Part shown: positions 1 to 8,292 of the stretch, one piece after another
Numbering within the stretch: the stretch's first letter is position 1
Layout: every line of letters starts with the position of its first letter
DNA from: Paenibacillus odorifer
GTDB lineage: Bacteria; Bacillota; Bacilli; Paenibacillales; Paenibacillaceae
Assembly (NCBI RefSeq): GCF_000758725.1
Contig: NZ_CP009428.1
Coordinates: 2,294,001 to 2,358,000, forward strand
Reading direction: 5' to 3'
Length of the DNA stretch: 64,000 nt
Made by a program: the position numbers and the translations under genes
The notes under the pieces: model-generated
What the model was told of the DNA's origin: nothing
The model's database searches: none
The model's input: the letters and a program-made list of their open reading frames with translations, nothing else

Positions 1-8
1 GTGCTCAT

Positions 9-34
9 AAAAAAACCCAAATCTATGATTTGGG
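9..34 (-). terminator. Rho-independent terminator reading leftwards
   Basis: The arms CCCAAATC (16-23) and GATTTGGG (27-34) form an 8-bp stem with a 3-nt loop. On the minus strand the stem is followed by a run of seven T. No minus-strand gene lies just to the right, so it may block antisense reading or serve a gene outside the window. Confidence 0.6.
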
Positions 35-112
35 CCTAATAGGGAAGTGTCAGTTGTCCTAATCATAAAATACGAAAAGAAAATAAAATGGTGTGGACAT
101 TGTAATGTACTT

Positions 113-145
113 AAGGGCCACCTCCTACTTTATTAGCCCTTTTTT
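113..145 (+). terminator. Terminator-like hairpin upstream of the collagen-like gene
   Basis: AAGGGC (113-118) pairs with GCCCTT (136-141) across a 17-nt loop and runs into a T tract ending at 145. It lies about 100 nt before the chosen start of the collagen-like gene. It could end transcription from the left or act as an attenuator in that gene's leader. The stem is only 6 bp, so confidence is modest. Confidence 0.4.
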
Positions 146-244
146 ATGAAAATAGGTTCCAGTCTAATAGAAACTAGTTATTGGTCCATGTCTAAAATTA
201 GTAAGATGCGTACACTGAACTATATTTATAGGGAGGTGTACGCA

Positions 245-1339
245 TTGAGTTGTCCAGACGATAAAAAGTGTCATAAGAAAAAAGTCGCCACTGTATTTCC
301 TTCGAAAAGAAAAAGAAAAGAACATCGTCGAAAAGTTATTAAGAAGATTGTAAAAGTCACTTGTCCTCCACCAGAAGTGAATGTTACTACACCGACAGTC
401 GTTGGTGCTACAGGACCGCAAGGGCCGCAAGGAGCACAAGGACTCCAAGGAATACAAGGGGCCCAAGGCGTTCCCGGAGCTCAAGGAGCACGAGGACTCC
501 AAGGAGCTGAAGGACCTCCAGGACCCGCCGGCGGACCTCCAGGACCCCAAGGACCTCAAGGTGAACCAGGGCCAGCGGGAGCGATTGGTCCACAGGGTGT
601 AGCGGGACCCGTTGGTCCTCAGGGTGCCCAAGGCGTGCCGGGTGCCCAAGGAGTTGTAGGTCCTCAGGGATCGCAAGGTTTACCTGGTCCTGCAGGAGCT
701 ATAGGACCACAAGGTTTTGTAGGAGCACCGGGAGCACCGGGAGCAACAGGAGCAACAGGAGCACCAGGAGCGCCAGGAGCGCCAGGAGCACCAGGAGTAG
801 CTGGAGCAACCGGAGCACCGGGAGCGGCCGGAGCACCGGGAGCAGCAGGAGCACCGGGAGCAACCGGAGCGCCGGGAGCAGCTGGAGCACCGGGGGCAAC
901 CGGAGCACCAGGAGGTGTATTAGGTTTTGCTGATTTTTTTGCCCTAATGCCTCCTGATAATGCAGCAACTGTAGCACCGGGCACAGACGTAAGTTTTCCT
1001 CAAAACGGACCTACCAGCGGGACGACAATTGCACGAACGGGTCCTAGTTCTTTTAATTTAGCAGCAATAGGGACTTATCAGGTGTTGTTTCAGGTTAGTG
1101 TAACCGAAGCAGGACAACTCATCTTGACTCTTAATGGCGCGGATCTCGCCTATACTGTAGTTGGACGCGCAACAGGTACATCACAAATCGTAGAAATGGC
1201 TATAGTGCAAACAACGGTTATTAACACCATCCTGACCGTTCGGAATCCTGCTGGTAACTCTACTGCACTTACTATTACTCCTCTCGCTGGAGGAACAAGA
1301 TCTGTTTCAGCACATCTCGTTATTACACAATTAGCGTAA
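245..1339 (+). CDS. Collagen-like exosporium/spore-surface protein with BclA-type C-terminal domain
   Basis: About 364 aa. A basic, Cys- and Lys-rich head (residues 1-55) is followed by about 57 Gly-X-Y triplets (roughly 55-223; X-Y often Pro-Gln, Ala-Pro, Ala-Thr) and a 140-residue beta-rich tail resembling the BclA C-terminal trimerisation domain. Such proteins form glycosylated trimeric filaments on exosporia of Bacillus and Paenibacillus spores. The TTG at 245 is chosen because GGGAGGTG (231-238) sits 6 nt upstream; an in-frame ATG at 146 lacks a ribosome binding site. The stretch 720-915 is built of 9-bp units and is likely to vary in length between strains. I do not see the N-terminal exosporium leader motif known from BclA of B. 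anthracis. A CATAAAATA (64-72) resembles a sigma-K -10 box, but no clear -35 is present. Confidence 0.85.
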   Translation: MSCPDDKKCHKKKVATVFPSKRKRKEHRRKVIKKIVKVTCPPPEVNVTTPTVVGATGPQGPQGAQGLQGIQGAQGVPGAQGARGLQGAEGPPGPAGGPPGPQGPQGEPGPAGAIGPQGVAGPVGPQGAQGVPGAQGVVGPQGSQGLPGPAGAIGPQGFVGAPGAPGATGATGAPGAPGAPGAPGVAGATGAPGAAGAPGAAGAPGATGAPGAAGAPGATGAPGGVLGFADFFALMPPDNAATVAPGTDVSFPQNGPTSGTTIARTGPSSFNLAAIGTYQVLFQVSVTEAGQLILTLNGADLAYTVVGRATGTSQIVEMAIVQTTVINTILTVRNPAGNSTALTITPLAGGTRSVSAHLVITQLA

Positions 1340-1404
1340 TAAGGTGTATTTCGTATAGATAAGTTGGTCACCTTAATATTGGTGATTTTACTTATGATTA
1401 TTGT

Positions 1405-1440
1405 AAAGAGGAGGACGAACGAAGGTCCTCCTCTTTATTC
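1405..1440 (+). terminator. Terminator of the collagen-like gene
   Basis: A perfect 12-bp stem (1405-1416 with 1425-1436) encloses an 8-nt loop and ends in CTCTTTATT. It lies 65 nt after the collagen-like stop codon. Confidence 0.8.
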
Positions 1441-1598
1441 AGAGTATTTACTATTAACATTCTATTGTTTTTCTATCGTCTAACGACTTGAAATTAATCA
1501 TCTATTTATGTGAATTCTTTTGATTCTATCTTAAGATGCCATATCGCTTTCCTCATGATACAATAAAAGATAAGTTTATAAGGATGAGGTGACTTTAG

Positions 1599-2780
1599 TT
1601 GAAGTATGATTTCGATCGCGTAATTGACCGCCGTAATACTAGCTCTTACAAATGGGACCAATCCGAGAAGTTGTTTGGTGAGAAGGATATTATGCCGCTT
1701 TGGGTGGCAGACATGGATTTTGAAAGTCCTCCCGCAGTGAAGGAAGCCATTCTGCGCCGCGCAGAACAAGGAGTTTACGGTTACAGTGTACCTAGTGATA
1801 CTTATAAAGAAGCCATCACGTCATGGTTTAAAAGACGGCATGATTGGCAGATCAAACCGGAGTGGATTTCAGATTCTCCCGGAATTGTAACTTCCTTAAG
1901 CCTCTCTGTTGAACTTTTTACTGAGCCTGGGGACGAGGTTATTTTACAATCGCCAGTTTATTATCCCTTCTATGATGTCATCCAGATGAATGACCGGAAG
2001 GTTGCCAAGAATCCGCTTATCGTCCGTAATGGGCGCTTTGAGATGGATTATGAGCAGTTGGAAGGGCTGATGTTGGGTGGAGCTAAGCTGCTGCTGTTAT
2101 GCAGTCCGCATAATCCAGGCGGTAGAGTATGGGAAAGAGAAGAACTGTTGAAGCTCGGTGAACTGTGCTTGCGCCACGGAGTGACAGTTATCTCTGATGA
2201 GATCCATTGTGATTTGGCGCTTCCAGGGTATGAGCATATTCCTTTTGCATCTTTGTCTGAGGAAATTGCCAATATTACGTTAACCACACTTGCCGCGACC
2301 AAAACCTTCAATCTTCCGGGGCTTCAATCCTCTTTTATCGTGTCCTCGAATCCGGAATTGAAACGTAAATTTGATCAAAAAATGAAAGCCTTGAGCTTAC
2401 ATATGGCTAGTTTCTTCGCGCAAGGAGCAGTACAAGCCGCTTACAACGACGGAGAAGAATGGCTGGATGAGCTGTTACAATATGTATCAGATAATGTGGA
2501 TTATACTATTAGCTATTTGTCGGAGCATTTACCACAGGTTCATGTGATGCAGCCGCAAGGAACCTACCTGTTATGGGTAGATTGCCGCGAACTGAACTTG
2601 GAAATAGACGGTCTGAAGCAGCTGATGCACAAAGAGGCTAAAGTTGCTTTTAATGAAGGTTCTGTTTTTGGAACAGAGGGCAAAGGCCATCTGCGGATCA
2701 ATCTGGCTTGTCCGAGATCTACGTTAGTTGAGGCATTGGAACGCTTTTGCAAGGCAGCCGCAGCTTATACAAAGAAATAA
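1599..2780 (+). CDS. patB: MalY/PatB-family PLP-dependent C-S lyase (cystathionine beta-lyase type)
   Basis: 393 aa, usual length for the MalY/PatB branch of fold-type I PLP enzymes, which cleave cystathionine or related C-S bonds to a thiol, pyruvate and ammonia. Visible family features are WVADMDF near residue 36, the CSPHNPGGR substrate loop, SDEIHCDL around the PLP-pyridine Asp, and the Schiff-base lysine K235 in AATKTFN. The C-terminal HLRINLACPR contains the carboxylate-binding Arg. The start is TTG at 1599, supported by AGGATGAGGTGA just upstream. It is monocistronic, flanked by terminators. The exact substrate cannot be read from sequence. Confidence 0.85.
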   Translation: MKYDFDRVIDRRNTSSYKWDQSEKLFGEKDIMPLWVADMDFESPPAVKEAILRRAEQGVYGYSVPSDTYKEAITSWFKRRHDWQIKPEWISDSPGIVTSLSLSVELFTEPGDEVILQSPVYYPFYDVIQMNDRKVAKNPLIVRNGRFEMDYEQLEGLMLGGAKLLLLCSPHNPGGRVWEREELLKLGELCLRHGVTVISDEIHCDLALPGYEHIPFASLSEEIANITLTTLAATKTFNLPGLQSSFIVSSNPELKRKFDQKMKALSLHMASFFAQGAVQAAYNDGEEWLDELLQYVSDNVDYTISYLSEHLPQVHVMQPQGTYLLWVDCRELNLEIDGLKQLMHKEAKVAFNEGSVFGTEGKGHLRINLACPRSTLVEALERFCKAAAAYTKK

Positions 2781-2792
2781 ACGGTGATTACT

Positions 2793-2836
2793 GAAGCTTG
2801 ATGATTCCGCTAATGGGGTCGTTAAGCTTCTTTATT
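2793..2836 (+). terminator. Terminator after the patB-like gene
   Basis: GAAGCTT (2793-2799) pairs with AAGCTTC (2824-2830), with the stem extended by G-U pairs, and is followed by TTTATTTT. It lies 12 nt after the stop codon. Confidence 0.6.
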
Positions 2837-2897
2837 TTGCAATAGGGTAAAAAGAATAATAAAATGGAGTCCATTACGACAAGCAGGAGGACTGCAA

Positions 2898-3188
2898 ATG
2901 AAATGGGTAGCCCAGCTTCCGTATTATAAGATACAACGAGAAATTAGGGATGGAGAACAACGAAGTGTTGCTTCCAATCGGCTAATGTATCTATATCAAG
3001 ATAGAATTGTAACTCGTCATCGGGAATTCCCGCTAAAAGATATTTTCGATATGTCTTATCGTTCAATGGGGGATATGGGCGGCATGTTCTATCTGCACAC
3101 GAGTAAGGGTGTGTATGCTTATTTGATAGAGTGTGATCCCGAGCGGTTTATTGAAGCCTTTAAAGAACAGGAATTGAATAAGAATTGA
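2898..3188 (+). CDS. Small conserved hypothetical protein, PH-like
   Basis: 96 aa, no signal peptide or membrane segment. The pattern of short beta-strands ending in an amphipathic helix (RFIEAFKEQEL) resembles the small bacterial PH-like proteins of Firmicutes, but I cannot assign a family firmly. AGCAGGAGG about 8 nt before the ATG gives a good start. It lies 63 nt before the nucleoside hydrolase with no terminator between them, so the two may be cotranscribed. Confidence 0.7.
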   Translation: MKWVAQLPYYKIQREIRDGEQRSVASNRLMYLYQDRIVTRHREFPLKDIFDMSYRSMGDMGGMFYLHTSKGVYAYLIECDPERFIEAFKEQELNKN

Positions 3189-3251
3189 GCGATCCTCGTT
3201 GGCCGTGATATGATAACTTTTATGAAAAAAGCATAATGGGAGAGAACATAA

Positions 3252-4202
3252 ATGAGCAAAACACGAATTATTATTGATGCAGACACAGGTATTGACGATG
3301 CACTGGCGATTCTATATGCCTTACGCGCTCCAAACGTAATTGTAGAAGGAATTACAACCGTTTTTGGGAATATTGATGTCGAAAAGGCGGCGGACAATTC
3401 ACTGCGGCTAATTGAGCTTGCTAAGCCTGGTTATGAGATTCCTGTAGCGATCGGAGCATCCAAGGCACTTGTTCGTGAGCACTCAGGCTACGCCACTCAT
3501 GTGCATGGTGAGAACGGTATTGGTAATGTGGAAATTGCTCCAGCCAGCCAGCGTCCCATTAGCGAAACTGCATCTGAGTTTATTGTTCGGATGGCTAATG
3601 AGAATCCCGGAGAGATTGTATTAGTCACACTGGCACATCTAACTAACCTTTCTATGGCGCTTGACATGGACCCTGGTATTAAGAATACTTTGAAAAAAGT
3701 AGTGGTGATGGGCGGTACGATCTTCAATCCCGGCAATAGAACACCGGTTGCGGAAGCGAATATTGCTGGGGATCCGGAAGCTGCTGATCATGTATTTACA
3801 TCTGGACTTCCTGTTATGATGGTGGGTCTAGACGTTACGCTTAAGACGCGGATTACCCAAGAGCATATCGATTTATTAAACCGTTTTGGACGTGAAGAAA
3901 ATAAAGCGATCATTTCGTTCATGGAACAATCGCTTACTCATTATTTTAATTTCTATCGTGAAGCGAACTTTTTGATCAACAGCGCACCGCTGCATGATCC
4001 ACTCGCACTTATGGTTGCGCTGCAACCAGATCTAGTAACCTACAAAGAGATGAATGTTCGTGTGGAGCACAAAGGTGAGTTTACATCGGGAATGGTCGTA
4101 GCGGACTTGCGGGCTCAGCCAAAAGTAGGTAAACCTATACAAGTTGCAGTGGATGTAGATGTTGAACGAGCAGTGGGAACCTTTTTGAGCGTGTTTATGT
4201 AA
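3252..4202 (+). CDS. Nucleoside hydrolase (inosine/uridine-preferring family)
   Basis: 316 aa, typical for the IUNH family, which hydrolyses the N-glycosidic bond of ribonucleosides to ribose and free base for salvage. The signature DADTGIDDA at residues 9-17 supplies the Ca2+-binding aspartates (D9, D11, D15, D16). MGGTIFNPGNRTPVAEANIAGDPEAA carries the conserved sugar-binding Asn/Glu region, and HDPLA near residue 247 carries the active-site His-Asp. Start ATG is preceded by GGGAGAGAAC. Substrate preference is not decidable by eye. Confidence 0.9.
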   Translation: MSKTRIIIDADTGIDDALAILYALRAPNVIVEGITTVFGNIDVEKAADNSLRLIELAKPGYEIPVAIGASKALVREHSGYATHVHGENGIGNVEIAPASQRPISETASEFIVRMANENPGEIVLVTLAHLTNLSMALDMDPGIKNTLKKVVVMGGTIFNPGNRTPVAEANIAGDPEAADHVFTSGLPVMMVGLDVTLKTRITQEHIDLLNRFGREENKAIISFMEQSLTHYFNFYREANFLINSAPLHDPLALMVALQPDLVTYKEMNVRVEHKGEFTSGMVVADLRAQPKVGKPIQVAVDVDVERAVGTFLSVFM

Positions 4203-4264
4203 TTTTGCCGACCTCTTCTAATATGAAAAATAATTTCGAAGCTCATAGATGACAATCTATTAAT

Positions 4265-4292
4265 TTTACAATTGGATAATCTTTGGTAAAAT
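4265..4292 (+). promoter_or_regulatory. Candidate sigma-A promoter for the GH18-like gene
   Basis: TTTACA (4265-4270), a 16-nt spacer and TAAAAT (4287-4292), about 65 nt upstream of the start codon. Confidence 0.5.
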
Positions 4293-4358
4293 GGTAGAGG
4301 ACATATAAGAGTTTACAAGATTAGACTTCATATCATAGAAGAGGGAGACTTATCATTC

Positions 4359-5612
4359 ATGAACAAGCGAATCGGTAAATTAGTATTATGTTTGGCTATT
4401 TCGCTAGGAGGCACCACGGCTTTATTCCACAATACCACACAGGCAGCCACAGCTGGTGGAGTTAGTATTGTGCTGGATGGTTATCCACTACCCTTTCCAG
4501 TAGAACCTGTTGTGATGAGCGGAACAACGATGGTGCCATTCCGAGCTATATCTGAAGCTTTGGGAATTAATGTCGAGTGGAATCAAGCGCAGAAGAAAAT
4601 TACGGCTACCAAAACAGATACTGCAGGGACCAAAGTGGTAACCCTGACCCTTGGCAGCAAAAATGCAGGTGTTAACGGCGCGGTTGTGAAGTTAGGAGTT
4701 GCTCCGCAGACGATCCGGGATACAACGATGATTCCCCTTAGCTTCTTCGGCCAGCAGTTTGGTGCGGGTGTAGCTTGGAATCAATCTACGAAGACCGTAT
4801 CTATTACTTCGCCGAAGACTGAGCTGTACACTCTTGGTTTCTATGCTCTGAGTTCTTATAGTGAGATTTCCTTACTTCCTAATTTTGATGCTGTGGCCTT
4901 TGGTTGGAGTGGGATTGATAAAAGCGGGCAATTCACCACAACGGGGACTGATTTCAAATGGCCTCAAGCGGCTGGTGACGTAACGCCAGAATCGATTGTC
5001 ACGAATGCAGCGGCAGGTGGAACAGCTCCTTATCTGATGGTCTTCTCTGGAGATACCGCATCAGAGTTAACTAAGAACCTGGAAGATAAGCAGCTTCAAG
5101 AACAGACGATTACTGGAATCGTAGATCTTGCAACGCAAAAAGGATTCCAAGGCATTACCCTGGATCTGGAGGGCCTAGGTCTAACAGGTGATAAGGCGAA
5201 GGTGCAAGCAGATTACAATGCTTTTGTTAAAAACCTATCACAAAAAGCACATGCAGCAGGACTTAAACTTACCGTTATTCTTCATCCATTAAATAGTTCT
5301 TATAAAGGATATGATTACAAAACTTTAGGAACACTTGCAGATGATTTGGTCATTATGGCGTACGATTATTTACAAGAGAAAAAAGTTCCAGAGCCGATGA
5401 GTTTAGTTGATGAAGGCATCCGGCTTGCGCTTCAGCAAGTGAGTAAGGATAAGCTGATCCTCGGGATCTCTGTGTATAGCGAAAACGAATCTTCAGTGAA
5501 TTCGAAGGTAGGACTTGCTAAACGTTATGGTCTTAAAGGAATTGCGATCTGGCGTTTAGGTCTGATCGGACAGCCTGTCTGGAACGAAATGGGTAAGTCA
5601 GTAGAGCTGTAA
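4359..5612 (+). CDS. Secreted copper-amine-oxidase-N-domain / GH18-like glycosidase
   Basis: 417 aa. A signal peptide (about residues 1-32, ending TQAATA) precedes a copper amine oxidase N-like domain (about 35-150) in two halves; this module is common on Paenibacillus surface proteins and is unlikely to bind copper. The rest (about 155-417) looks like a GH18 TIM barrel. The segment GITLDLEG holds the retained Asp269 and the likely catalytic Glu271, while the first two Asp of the classical DxxDxDxE are Gln and Thr. This is seen in spore-cortex and cell-wall GH18 relatives of the YaaH/SleL type. A role in cell-wall or spore-peptidoglycan hydrolysis is inferred. GAGGGAGA precedes the ATG. Confidence 0.8.
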   Translation: MNKRIGKLVLCLAISLGGTTALFHNTTQAATAGGVSIVLDGYPLPFPVEPVVMSGTTMVPFRAISEALGINVEWNQAQKKITATKTDTAGTKVVTLTLGSKNAGVNGAVVKLGVAPQTIRDTTMIPLSFFGQQFGAGVAWNQSTKTVSITSPKTELYTLGFYALSSYSEISLLPNFDAVAFGWSGIDKSGQFTTTGTDFKWPQAAGDVTPESIVTNAAAGGTAPYLMVFSGDTASELTKNLEDKQLQEQTITGIVDLATQKGFQGITLDLEGLGLTGDKAKVQADYNAFVKNLSQKAHAAGLKLTVILHPLNSSYKGYDYKTLGTLADDLVIMAYDYLQEKKVPEPMSLVDEGIRLALQQVSKDKLILGISVYSENESSVNSKVGLAKRYGLKGIAIWRLGLIGQPVWNEMGKSVEL

Positions 5613-5624
5613 GTGGAATTTGTA

Positions 5625-5654
5625 TTGACAGGGAATAATTTCTAAATATATACT
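5625..5654 (+). promoter_or_regulatory. Candidate sigma-A promoter for the T-box leader
   Basis: TTGACA (5625-5630), an 18-nt spacer and TATACT (5649-5654). A transcript from here would start near 5661 and carry the whole T-box leader. Confidence 0.6.
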
Positions 5655-5679
5655 AGGTCAAAATACAATACGGAATAAA

Positions 5680-5923
5680 CGTAATGATTGGGAGTATTAA
5701 GGAATAACTACTGCCCAGAGAGCTGCCGGTTGGTGCAAGACAGCGGAGTAGGTTCCCCAACTCACCCATGAGCGGTAAGATCGAACCTCAGTAGATCTTA
5801 ACGGCTAACCCTCCGTAATCGGGTTCTAAGATTCGTTGTTTATTATAAGCAATACGCAACGATCAAAAAGAGTGGTACCGCGAAGGTTAAACCTATCGCC
5901 TCTTTGGAGGCGATAGGTTTTTT
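5680..5923 (+). promoter_or_regulatory. T-box riboswitch leader, probable leucine specifier (CUC)
   Basis: Classic T-box order is visible. Stem I has the AGAGAGC plus GGTTGGTG apical motif (about 5717-5734). The Stem II/IIA region has AGTAG...ACGG...CCGTAA. A Stem III hairpin precedes the T-box sequence GAGTGGTACCGCG (about 5870-5882). A strong terminator follows, with a 14-bp stem 5889-5902/5907-5920 and six T. By folding Stem I by hand (TGGG with CCCA, GGAA with TTCC), the specifier triplet falls at CTC (5761-5763) followed by A, i.e. leucine. Uncharged tRNA would stabilise the antiterminator and turn on the methyltransferase at 5970. The T-box call is firm; the specifier is an inference. 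Confidence 0.92.
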
Positions 5924-5969
5924 CTGTTCTCTACAGTAAAAAATACAATTGAAGGTCGGTGTTTTGGTA

Positions 5970-6776
5970 ATGGGCAATATTATTGAATATTACTCCCAAT
6001 TTGATGAGTGGGGAAGATTGGATAGGGAGCCGCTGGAGTTCATCATTAATCTGCATTATATAAAACAGTATTTAACTACCGCACAATCTATACTGGATAA
6101 TGGTGCTGGGCCCGGTAAATATGCCATGGAGCTGGCGAAGCTGGGCTATAACGTAACGTTATCGGATCTTACCCCTAAGTTAGTTGAAATAGCTCAGCAG
6201 AAGGTTAATGAATTAGGATTAACTGAGCAATTTAAAGGTTTTCATGTGCTGAATGCAACTAGTTTAGAGGGAGTATCTGACGAAAGCTTTGATGCTTCTC
6301 TGATGTTAGGCCCTTTATATCATTTGCAAGAAGAAGAGGATCGGATTTTAGCAGTTAAGGAATTGTTTCGTGTGACAAGGAAGAATGGCATCGTATTTGT
6401 AGCCTTTCAAAGTCGGATGAGAATGACTCTTACATCCTTACAGTTCCCACAACATTGGAAGCCTAATGACAACATGGATTCAATACAAGAGTTTTATGAT
6501 AGCGGGATTTTTAATCATAAAGATGAAGGTAGGTTTACGGGAGCTTATTACTTCAATATTGAGGATATAAAACCTTTCATGGAGGAGAATGGATTTCGAA
6601 CCATTGATTTAATTGGTTCTTCTAGCCTCGGAGCATTACTGACAAATGAGCAGAAACAATACTGGACAGACCGGGGTGAGCATGAGGAGCTCTTTGAATT
6701 TCTCATTAACGCAGCAAAGGATCCATCCATTTTGGGGATTTCCTCTCATCTGTTGTATATAGGGCGAAGAAAATAA
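5970..6776 (+). CDS. Class I SAM-dependent methyltransferase under T-box control
   Basis: About 268 aa. The Rossmann SAM-binding fold shows ILDNGAGPGKYAMELAKLGY (motif I), LSDLTPKLVEIA (motif II acidic loop) and SFDASLMLGPLYHL (motif IV). The family is the broad UbiE/Coq5-like group of small-molecule methyltransferases; the substrate is unknown. ATG at 5970 gives the usual N-terminus (MGNIIEYYSQFDEWGRLDR); an in-frame TTG at 5949 is possible. It is the first gene after the T-box terminator, followed 44 nt later by the AraC/GyrI-like regulator with no terminator between, so both are probably switched together. Confidence 0.85.
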   Translation: MGNIIEYYSQFDEWGRLDREPLEFIINLHYIKQYLTTAQSILDNGAGPGKYAMELAKLGYNVTLSDLTPKLVEIAQQKVNELGLTEQFKGFHVLNATSLEGVSDESFDASLMLGPLYHLQEEEDRILAVKELFRVTRKNGIVFVAFQSRMRMTLTSLQFPQHWKPNDNMDSIQEFYDSGIFNHKDEGRFTGAYYFNIEDIKPFMEENGFRTIDLIGSSSLGALLTNEQKQYWTDRGEHEELFEFLINAAKDPSILGISSHLLYIGRRK

Positions 6777-6820
6777 ATAAGGAAAAATCATTTTATCATC
6801 ACGGGATTGAGGTAGGTCTA

Positions 6821-7744
6821 GTGAACAATGATTACAGGGTGCGTATTCAGACGGTTCTTCATTTTATCGAGGACAACTTAGATCAAGAGATAAATCTAGA
6901 AACGCTAGCTGAAGTTTCTAATTTTTCTAAGTATCATTTTTCTAGAGTTTTTTCTGCAATTACAAATAAAACACCAATGACCTATCTGACGGAAAGACGT
7001 CTACATCACGCGGTTACCTATCTTGAAACAACCAATAAAACCATGCTAGATATCTCAATTCTATGCGGTTTTAGTTCCATCTCAAGTTTTAATTCATCCT
7101 TTAGGAAACTGTTTAAGACAACCCCAAGCGAGATGAGAAGGTCAATGCAAGAACATAGCAATTATCAGTTAATGTCCAGCAATAATCAGGAAGAATTGTC
7201 TCCTTCTAAAAATTATGATGTGAGTATCAACATAAATAATAATTTTTTAAGGAGAGTATGGGAAATGAACATTGAGGTAAAAGAACTTCCAAGTTATCAA
7301 GTGGCATACGTAAGGCATGTTGGCAGCTATCTTGAAACGTATAAGGCATGGGGAACACTCAGCAAGTGGGTTGAGAAAAATGATTTACCCTCAACAGAAT
7401 ACTTCATTGGTATTTCTTTAGATGATCCCAGCGTGACTGACGAATACTCTTGTAGATATGATGCCTGCATAACCATTCCAGAAGAGTTTGTTAAAGAGGG
7501 TGATTCGAGCGTAGAGTTCAAAACTTTATCTGGTGGTCTTTATGCCTTATATCCGTTTTATGATACGATCGACAAATTGGCTATTGCCTATCAAAGTGTG
7601 TACGGTCAATGGCTACCTAATAGTGATTATGAACCGGATGATCGGTATGCGCTCGAATTTTGTATGAATGATCCATATACAGACCCTGAAGGTAAAGCAA
7701 AAGTTGATCTTTATATCCCTATAAAAAGTGTCGGTGGACATTAA
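6821..7744 (+). CDS. AraC-family regulator fused to a GyrI-like (SMR) ligand-binding domain
   Basis: 307 aa. Residues about 8-105 form the two-helix-turn-helix AraC DNA-binding domain (TLAEVSNFSKYHFSRVFS and DISILCGFSSISSFNSSFRKLF). A polar Asn-rich linker (115-145) leads to a GyrI-like/effector-binding domain (about 148-305) of the type that binds bulky hydrophobic or cationic compounds in Rob/BmrR relatives. GTG start at 6821 with GAGGTAGG upstream. Probably cotranscribed with the preceding methyltransferase. Within the linker, AAGGAG sits 12 nt before an in-frame ATG (7265), which could also start the C-terminal domain alone. Confidence 0.85.
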   Translation: MNNDYRVRIQTVLHFIEDNLDQEINLETLAEVSNFSKYHFSRVFSAITNKTPMTYLTERRLHHAVTYLETTNKTMLDISILCGFSSISSFNSSFRKLFKTTPSEMRRSMQEHSNYQLMSSNNQEELSPSKNYDVSININNNFLRRVWEMNIEVKELPSYQVAYVRHVGSYLETYKAWGTLSKWVEKNDLPSTEYFIGISLDDPSVTDEYSCRYDACITIPEEFVKEGDSSVEFKTLSGGLYALYPFYDTIDKLAIAYQSVYGQWLPNSDYEPDDRYALEFCMNDPYTDPEGKAKVDLYIPIKSVGGH

Positions 7745-8292
7745 AAACAAACTCTACTACTCGATTACAGTTCCATTCTCGATGGACGAAATGGTAGTAA
7801 AGCCCATAACCCCAGGTTTTATAGGTTTCACCAGTTTGAAGATAACCTGTAACATATATGCCTGAATGCGTATCGGTTTATCCATCACTCCACGAGGCTT
7901 CCGGACTCGGATGACGTTATTTGTATGTTATCAGCTATCAAAACATGATTTCGGACTCCGCTGACGCTATTCATTGCAAAAGGCACTTATTGGGCGTTTT
8001 TTCGGTCAATAGGTGCACTGGAGTCCGTTACAGGTTACTACGCGTATCTGAAAGTGATTACGCATGCGCTTCCGACTACGATTATGGTGAAAATTTGAGT
8101 GTTGTTCAATGGACTCGTTTATCAAGTGAGATCATAGAAATCTGGAAATAAGCAGCGGCAGATCAGTATTCGTTAATCAAACCGTACACTCGAATGTTAT
8201 AAAACTCACATTAACCTAAGCTATAAACCTATATAATCTCTAAGGTTGAACTTTTGAACTAAATTCATTATTTTTCAGGAGGACTTTAGAGT
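7745..8292. other. 548-bp gene-free interval
   Basis: No credible gene. An open frame at 7921-8151 lies inside the dispersed repeat and has no ribosome binding site or recognisable protein. The interval holds one dispersed repeat copy (about 7899-8082) and, near 8232-8237, a TATAAT that may be the -10 of the radical SAM gene. Confidence 0.6.
7899..8082 (+). repeat. Dispersed intergenic repeat, copy A
   Basis: The segment from CCGGACTCGGATGACGTTAT to TTCCGACTACGAT is clearly similar to 48473-48699. Shared blocks include GGACTC-GATGACGTTATTTG, GATTTCGGAC, GACGCTATTC, GGCGTTTTTC, CTGGAGTCCGTTA and CGCGTATCT. The core begins CGGACTC and ends GAGTCCG, giving inverted ends. It is not coding. Confidence 0.75.

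Noticed and set aside
164-984. Several open frames on both strands inside the collagen-like gene
   Set aside because: They are shadows of the GC-rich 9-bp repeat sequence; no ribosome binding sites, and the plus frame has clear Gly-X-Y and BclA-like domains.
5680-5923. GAACCTCAGTAG near 5786 as the T-box specifier loop
   Set aside because: That block lies between AAGATC and GATCTT and fits the Stem II S-turn that precedes the ACGG...CCGT element; the specifier should lie in Stem I upstream.
7921-8151. 76-codon open frame in the gap before the radical SAM gene
   Set aside because: It lies in dispersed repeat copy A, has no ribosome binding site, and the matching region of copy B does not keep the frame.
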